Assembly: GCF_013404085.1 (NCBI RefSeq)
Contig: NZ_JABFHO010000002.1
Span: 178,262-242,261, forward strand
Direction: 5' to 3'
Source: Winogradskyella helgolandensis
GTDB lineage: Bacteria > Bacteroidota > Bacteroidia > Flavobacteriales > Flavobacteriaceae
Length of the DNA stretch: 64,000 nucleotides
Below, piece after piece: positions 61,845 through 64,000 of this stretch. The position numbers and the translations under genes are program-made. The notes under the pieces were generated by a model. It was given only the letters and a program-made list of their open reading frames with translations. It had not been told where the DNA came from and ran no database searches. Numbering within the stretch: the first letter of the stretch is position 1; every line of letters starts with the position of its first letter.

Positions 61845-62708
61845 ATGAGACAGCTTAAAATTACCAAGCAGGTTACCAATAGAGAAACTGCTTCATTAGA
61901 TAAATATTTACAAGAAATTGGTAAGGTAGATCTAATTACAGCAGACGAAGAGGTAGAATTAGCGCAACGCATAAAAGCAGGAGATCAACTTGCTTTAGAA
62001 AAGTTAACGAAAGCTAACTTACGTTTTGTTGTTTCTGTTGCTAAGCAATACCAAAACCAAGGTTTAACATTACCAGATTTAATTAACGAAGGTAATTTAG
62101 GTTTAATAAAAGCTGCACAACGTTTTGATGAAACACGTGGTTTTAAATTTATTTCTTATGCTGTATGGTGGATTCGTCAATCGATTCTTCAAGCTTTAGC
62201 TGAACAATCTCGTATTGTACGTTTACCATTAAATAAGATTGGTTCTATTAATAAAATTAATAAGACGTTTGCCTTTTTAGAGCAAAGTCATGAGCGACCA
62301 CCTTCTGCAGAAGAGATTGCAAAAGAATTAGACATGACGATTAACGATGTTAAGGAGTCTATGAAAAATTCTGGTCGTCACGTCAGTATGGATGCTCCTT
62401 TAGTAGAAGGTGAAGATTCTAACTTATATGATGTATTACGAAGTGGAGAATCACCAAATCCGGATAGAGATTTATTACACGAATCTTTAAGAACTGAGAT
62501 TGAACGTGCTTTAGAAACATTAACTCCTCGTGAAGCTGATGTGATCCGTTTGTATTTTGGTTTAGCTAGTCAACACCCAATGACACTCGAAGAAATCGGA
62601 GAAACCTTCGATTTAACACGTGAACGTGTAAGACAAATAAAAGAAAAAGCTATTAGACGTTTGAAACATACGTCTAGAAGTAAAATATTAAAAACATATT
62701 TAGGTTAG
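61845..62708 (+). CDS. rpoD: Primary sigma factor RpoD (SigA type)
   Basis: The housekeeping sigma factor directs RNA polymerase to most promoters, in this phylum of the TTG/TAnnTTTG form. The 287-residue protein has the short Bacteroidota layout with no region 1.1: region 1.2 ([21 protein letters not shown]), region 2 ([52 protein letters not shown]), region 3 ([13 protein letters not shown]) and region 4 ([38 protein letters not shown]). It stands alone between two transcript ends. Confidence 0.97.
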   Translation: MRQLKITKQVTNRETASLDKYLQEIGKVDLITADEEVELAQRIKAGDQLALEKLTKANLRFVVSVAKQYQNQGLTLPDLINEGNLGLIKAAQRFDETRGFKFISYAVWWIRQSILQALAEQSRIVRLPLNKIGSINKINKTFAFLEQSHERPPSAEEIAKELDMTINDVKESMKNSGRHVSMDAPLVEGEDSNLYDVLRSGESPNPDRDLLHESLRTEIERALETLTPREADVIRLYFGLASQHPMTLEEIGETFDLTRERVRQIKEKAIRRLKHTSRSKILKTYLG

Positions 62709-62787
62709 TAATTCATATTTTTAACGACCAACCTAAAGAAGGTAACAACAGTTACAAACATAACTGTTCGTTTTTTGATTGATGAAA

Positions 62788-62822
62788 GAACCCACGGCTG
62801 ATTACCGTGGGTTCACTTTTTT
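62788..62822 (+). terminator. Terminator after rpoD
   Basis: GAACCCACGG (62788-62797) pairs with CCGTGGGTTC (62805-62814), followed by AC and T6. The following 200 bases to rpe are pyrimidine-rich on the plus strand (about 62925-63020) and otherwise hold only the rpe promoter box. Confidence 0.9.
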
Positions 62823-63044
62823 AGTCTATCCTAGTTTTCCCAAAGCGAAAGGATTCTAGTGTTATACATGTTTGATTCTCTATTTTTTATCTTAGATTAT
62901 AATTAACATAGTATACTTACGTCGCTCATACTTCTTGTCACTTGTCTCATCTGATCTATTACCTTCTCATAGTAATTCTCGCTCCCTTCTTTCTCCAACT
63001 TCCCTTTCCTTACCAAAAGCACAAAAAAATCTTCACATTTTAAG

Positions 63045-63052
63045 TACCTTTG
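63045..63052 (+). promoter_or_regulatory. Candidate promoter -7 box TACCTTTG for rpe
   Basis: TACCTTTG matches TAnnTTTG and lies 24 bases before the rpe ATG. It overlaps an in-frame TTG at 63050, which is therefore unlikely to be the start. Confidence 0.55.
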
Positions 63053-63076
63053 CACAAACTTAAAAGAACACACGTA

Positions 63077-63739
63077 ATGGCTTCAAAAATAATTGCTCCA
63101 TCAATGCTAGCTGCCGATTTTGGCAATCTTCAACGCGATACTGAAATGGTAAACCATAGTGATGCCGATTGGTTTCATATTGATGTTATGGACGGCCACT
63201 TTGTACCCAACATATCTTACGGAATGCCCGTAATTGCTGCTATAAAAAAGCATGCGACTAAACCGTTAGATGTTCACTTAATGATTGAAAAGCCGGAACG
63301 TTACATTGAAGAATTCGCGAAGGTAGGAGCTGATATTATTACGGTTCATTATGAATCTACTGTTCATTTGCATAGAACTTTAAGACAAATTAAGGATGCC
63401 GGTTGCAAAGCTGGAATTGTTCTTAATATCACGACTCCACTGACTGTTTTAGAAGACATTTTACCTGAATGTTACATGATATTATTGATGTCTATAAACC
63501 CAGGTTTTGGAGGACAGAAATTTGAAGATATCACCTACAAACGTGTAAAAAACCTGCGAAAAATGATAAACGAGCAAGGTCTAGATACACGCATTGAAAT
63601 AGATGGAGGTGTCACTGATAAAAATATCCAAAAATTAGTTGAAGCCGGAGCTGATGCCTTTGTTGCTGGAAGTCATGTTTTTAAAAGTGAGAACCCAACA
63701 GCGACTATTAAAACTTTAAAAGCATTAGCCAATTCTTAA
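63077..63739 (+). CDS. rpe: Ribulose-phosphate 3-epimerase
   Basis: Rpe interconverts ribulose 5-phosphate and xylulose 5-phosphate in the pentose phosphate pathway. With the ATG at 63077 the protein has 220 residues and a TIM-barrel with IIAPSMLAADFGNL, DWFHIDVMDGHFVPNISYG (metal ligands), LDVHLMIEKPERYI, MSINPGFGGQKF and EIDGGVTDKNIQKLVEAGAD with the phosphate-binding AFVAGSHVF. All motifs are intact. It is monocistronic as far as can be seen. Confidence 0.96.
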   Translation: MASKIIAPSMLAADFGNLQRDTEMVNHSDADWFHIDVMDGHFVPNISYGMPVIAAIKKHATKPLDVHLMIEKPERYIEEFAKVGADIITVHYESTVHLHRTLRQIKDAGCKAGIVLNITTPLTVLEDILPECYMILLMSINPGFGGQKFEDITYKRVKNLRKMINEQGLDTRIEIDGGVTDKNIQKLVEAGADAFVAGSHVFKSENPTATIKTLKALANS

Positions 63740-63777
63740 AATAAATAGTATCTGAATCGCATAATTATAAGCTAATT

Positions 63778-63843
63778 GTCCTATTGAGCGCAATCAAAAT
63801 ATAGTCTACCTATTATTTTTTTAGACTGCGCTCAAATCGACAA
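63778..63843. repeat. Inverted repeat of the GAGCGCA / TGCGCTC type after rpe
   Basis: ATTGAGCGCA (63782-63792 region) pairs with TGCGCTCAA (63827-63835), with AGTCT and AGACT also pairing inside. It resembles the mobile-like palindromic intergenic elements common in Flavobacteriaceae and may double as an rpe transcript end. A decayed relative lies at 42345-42374. Confidence 0.55.
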
Positions 63844-63920
63844 CTTTAAACTTTATAGGGCGCTTTTTTTTTATGCTTTAATAAATAATTGCTTCCCTAT
63901 ATATATTATCCATACACTAT

Positions 63921-64000
63921 CTATGGAGTATCTATGGAGTATCTATGGAGTATCTATGGAGTATCTATGGAGTATCTATGGAGTATCTATGGAGTATCTA
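63921..64000. repeat. 11-bp tandem repeat (minisatellite), open to the right
   Basis: The unit CTATGGAGTAT is repeated seven full times without a single change from 63921 to 63997 and continues with CTA at the window end. Because 11 is not a multiple of 3, all three plus-strand frames read the same 11-residue cycle LWSIYGVSMEY without a stop. No gene is seen around it. Confidence 0.95.

Noticed and set aside
63921..64000. CRISPR array
   Set aside because: The repeats are 11 bases long and directly abutting, with no spacers; it is a minisatellite.
1..64000. Anti-phage defence island, prophage or secondary metabolite cluster
   Set aside because: I looked for restriction, CRISPR-Cas, toxin-antitoxin, integrase, phage structural and large biosynthetic genes and found none; most genes are core metabolism, secretion and signalling.
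1..64000. tRNA, rRNA or tmRNA genes
   Set aside because: No cloverleaf with a GTTCRA-type T-loop and no rRNA-like GC-rich block was seen in the intergenic regions.

Overview
The window is an AT-rich chromosomal segment from a member of the Bacteroidota, almost certainly a marine-type Flavobacteriaceae. The evidence is type IX secretion genes (porT, a T9SS plug-domain protein, a protein with a type A sorting tail), the Na+-pumping NADH dehydrogenase operon nqrABCDEF, a primary sigma factor without region 1.1, few Shine-Dalgarno sequences, repeated TAnnTTTG promoter boxes of the Bacteroidota type, and flavobacterial families such as DUF4846, DUF6029, DUF6090 and propeller-type sensor kinases. 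I see no rRNA, tRNA, CRISPR array, prophage or insertion sequence. Species cannot be fixed from the sequence alone.

Layout. 1-11 kb (minus strand): the 5' part of an S41 peptidase, a LytS/LytTR-type two-component pair, a DUF4846 / NqrF-like / ApbE cluster, and a NarL-type pair in which a propeller sensor kinase and its regulator share a palindromic candidate operator. 11-17 kb (plus): a run of closely spaced genes (two unknowns, a RidA-like lipoprotein, an NTF2-like protein, a DUF885 hydrolase, a DUF418 membrane protein, a shortened DUF6090 protein) and a cupin lipoprotein. 17-19 kb: a PAS sensor kinase overlapping a receiver-only regulator. 19-25.4 kb (minus): the nqr operon. 25.5-37.8 kb: T9SS plug protein, ApaG, proline catabolism (pruA), a secreted hydrolase, an Omp28/TlpA/DUF6029 group, rsmG, a fatty acid desaturase and an aminotransferase. 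37.9-39.4 kb (minus): very small genes, including a paralogous pair of basic proteins, one interrupted by an in-frame stop. 39.4-42.3 kb: trkA-trkH potassium uptake with a 52-residue membrane ORF. 42.6-50 kb: menaquinone methyltransferase, porT, a TrmH-type methylase, a BamA/TamA-type outer-membrane protein, fructose-bisphosphate aldolase and accD. 50-52.4 kb: two PAS sensor kinases paralogous to the one at 17 kb. 52.6-64 kb: rpsO, pnp, a small lipoprotein, a gene remnant, a membrane glycosyltransferase, proC-proB-proA, an unknown small protein, rpoD, rpe, and an 11-bp tandem repeat running off the end.

How the parts relate. ApbE attaches the FMN groups of NqrB and NqrC, so the 4.8 kb locus serves the 19-25 kb operon; menaquinone made with UbiE is the likely quinone acceptor, and the sodium gradient can support TrkAH and other transport. 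ProB/ProA/ProC make proline while PruA completes proline breakdown. PorT and the plug-domain protein belong to the pathway that would export the hydrolase at 29.5 kb.

Most of the window is ordinary chromosomal housekeeping. I do not find a convincing new multi-gene system. The most useful leads are a repeated ATCACAT-N4-ATGTGAT palindrome placed at both genes of the NarL-type pair, a pair of small membrane-anchored paralogs in which one copy has a TAG exactly before its membrane helix, an AccD whose four zinc-finger cysteines are all replaced, a RidA-like lipoprotein without the catalytic arginine, and several gene remnants.
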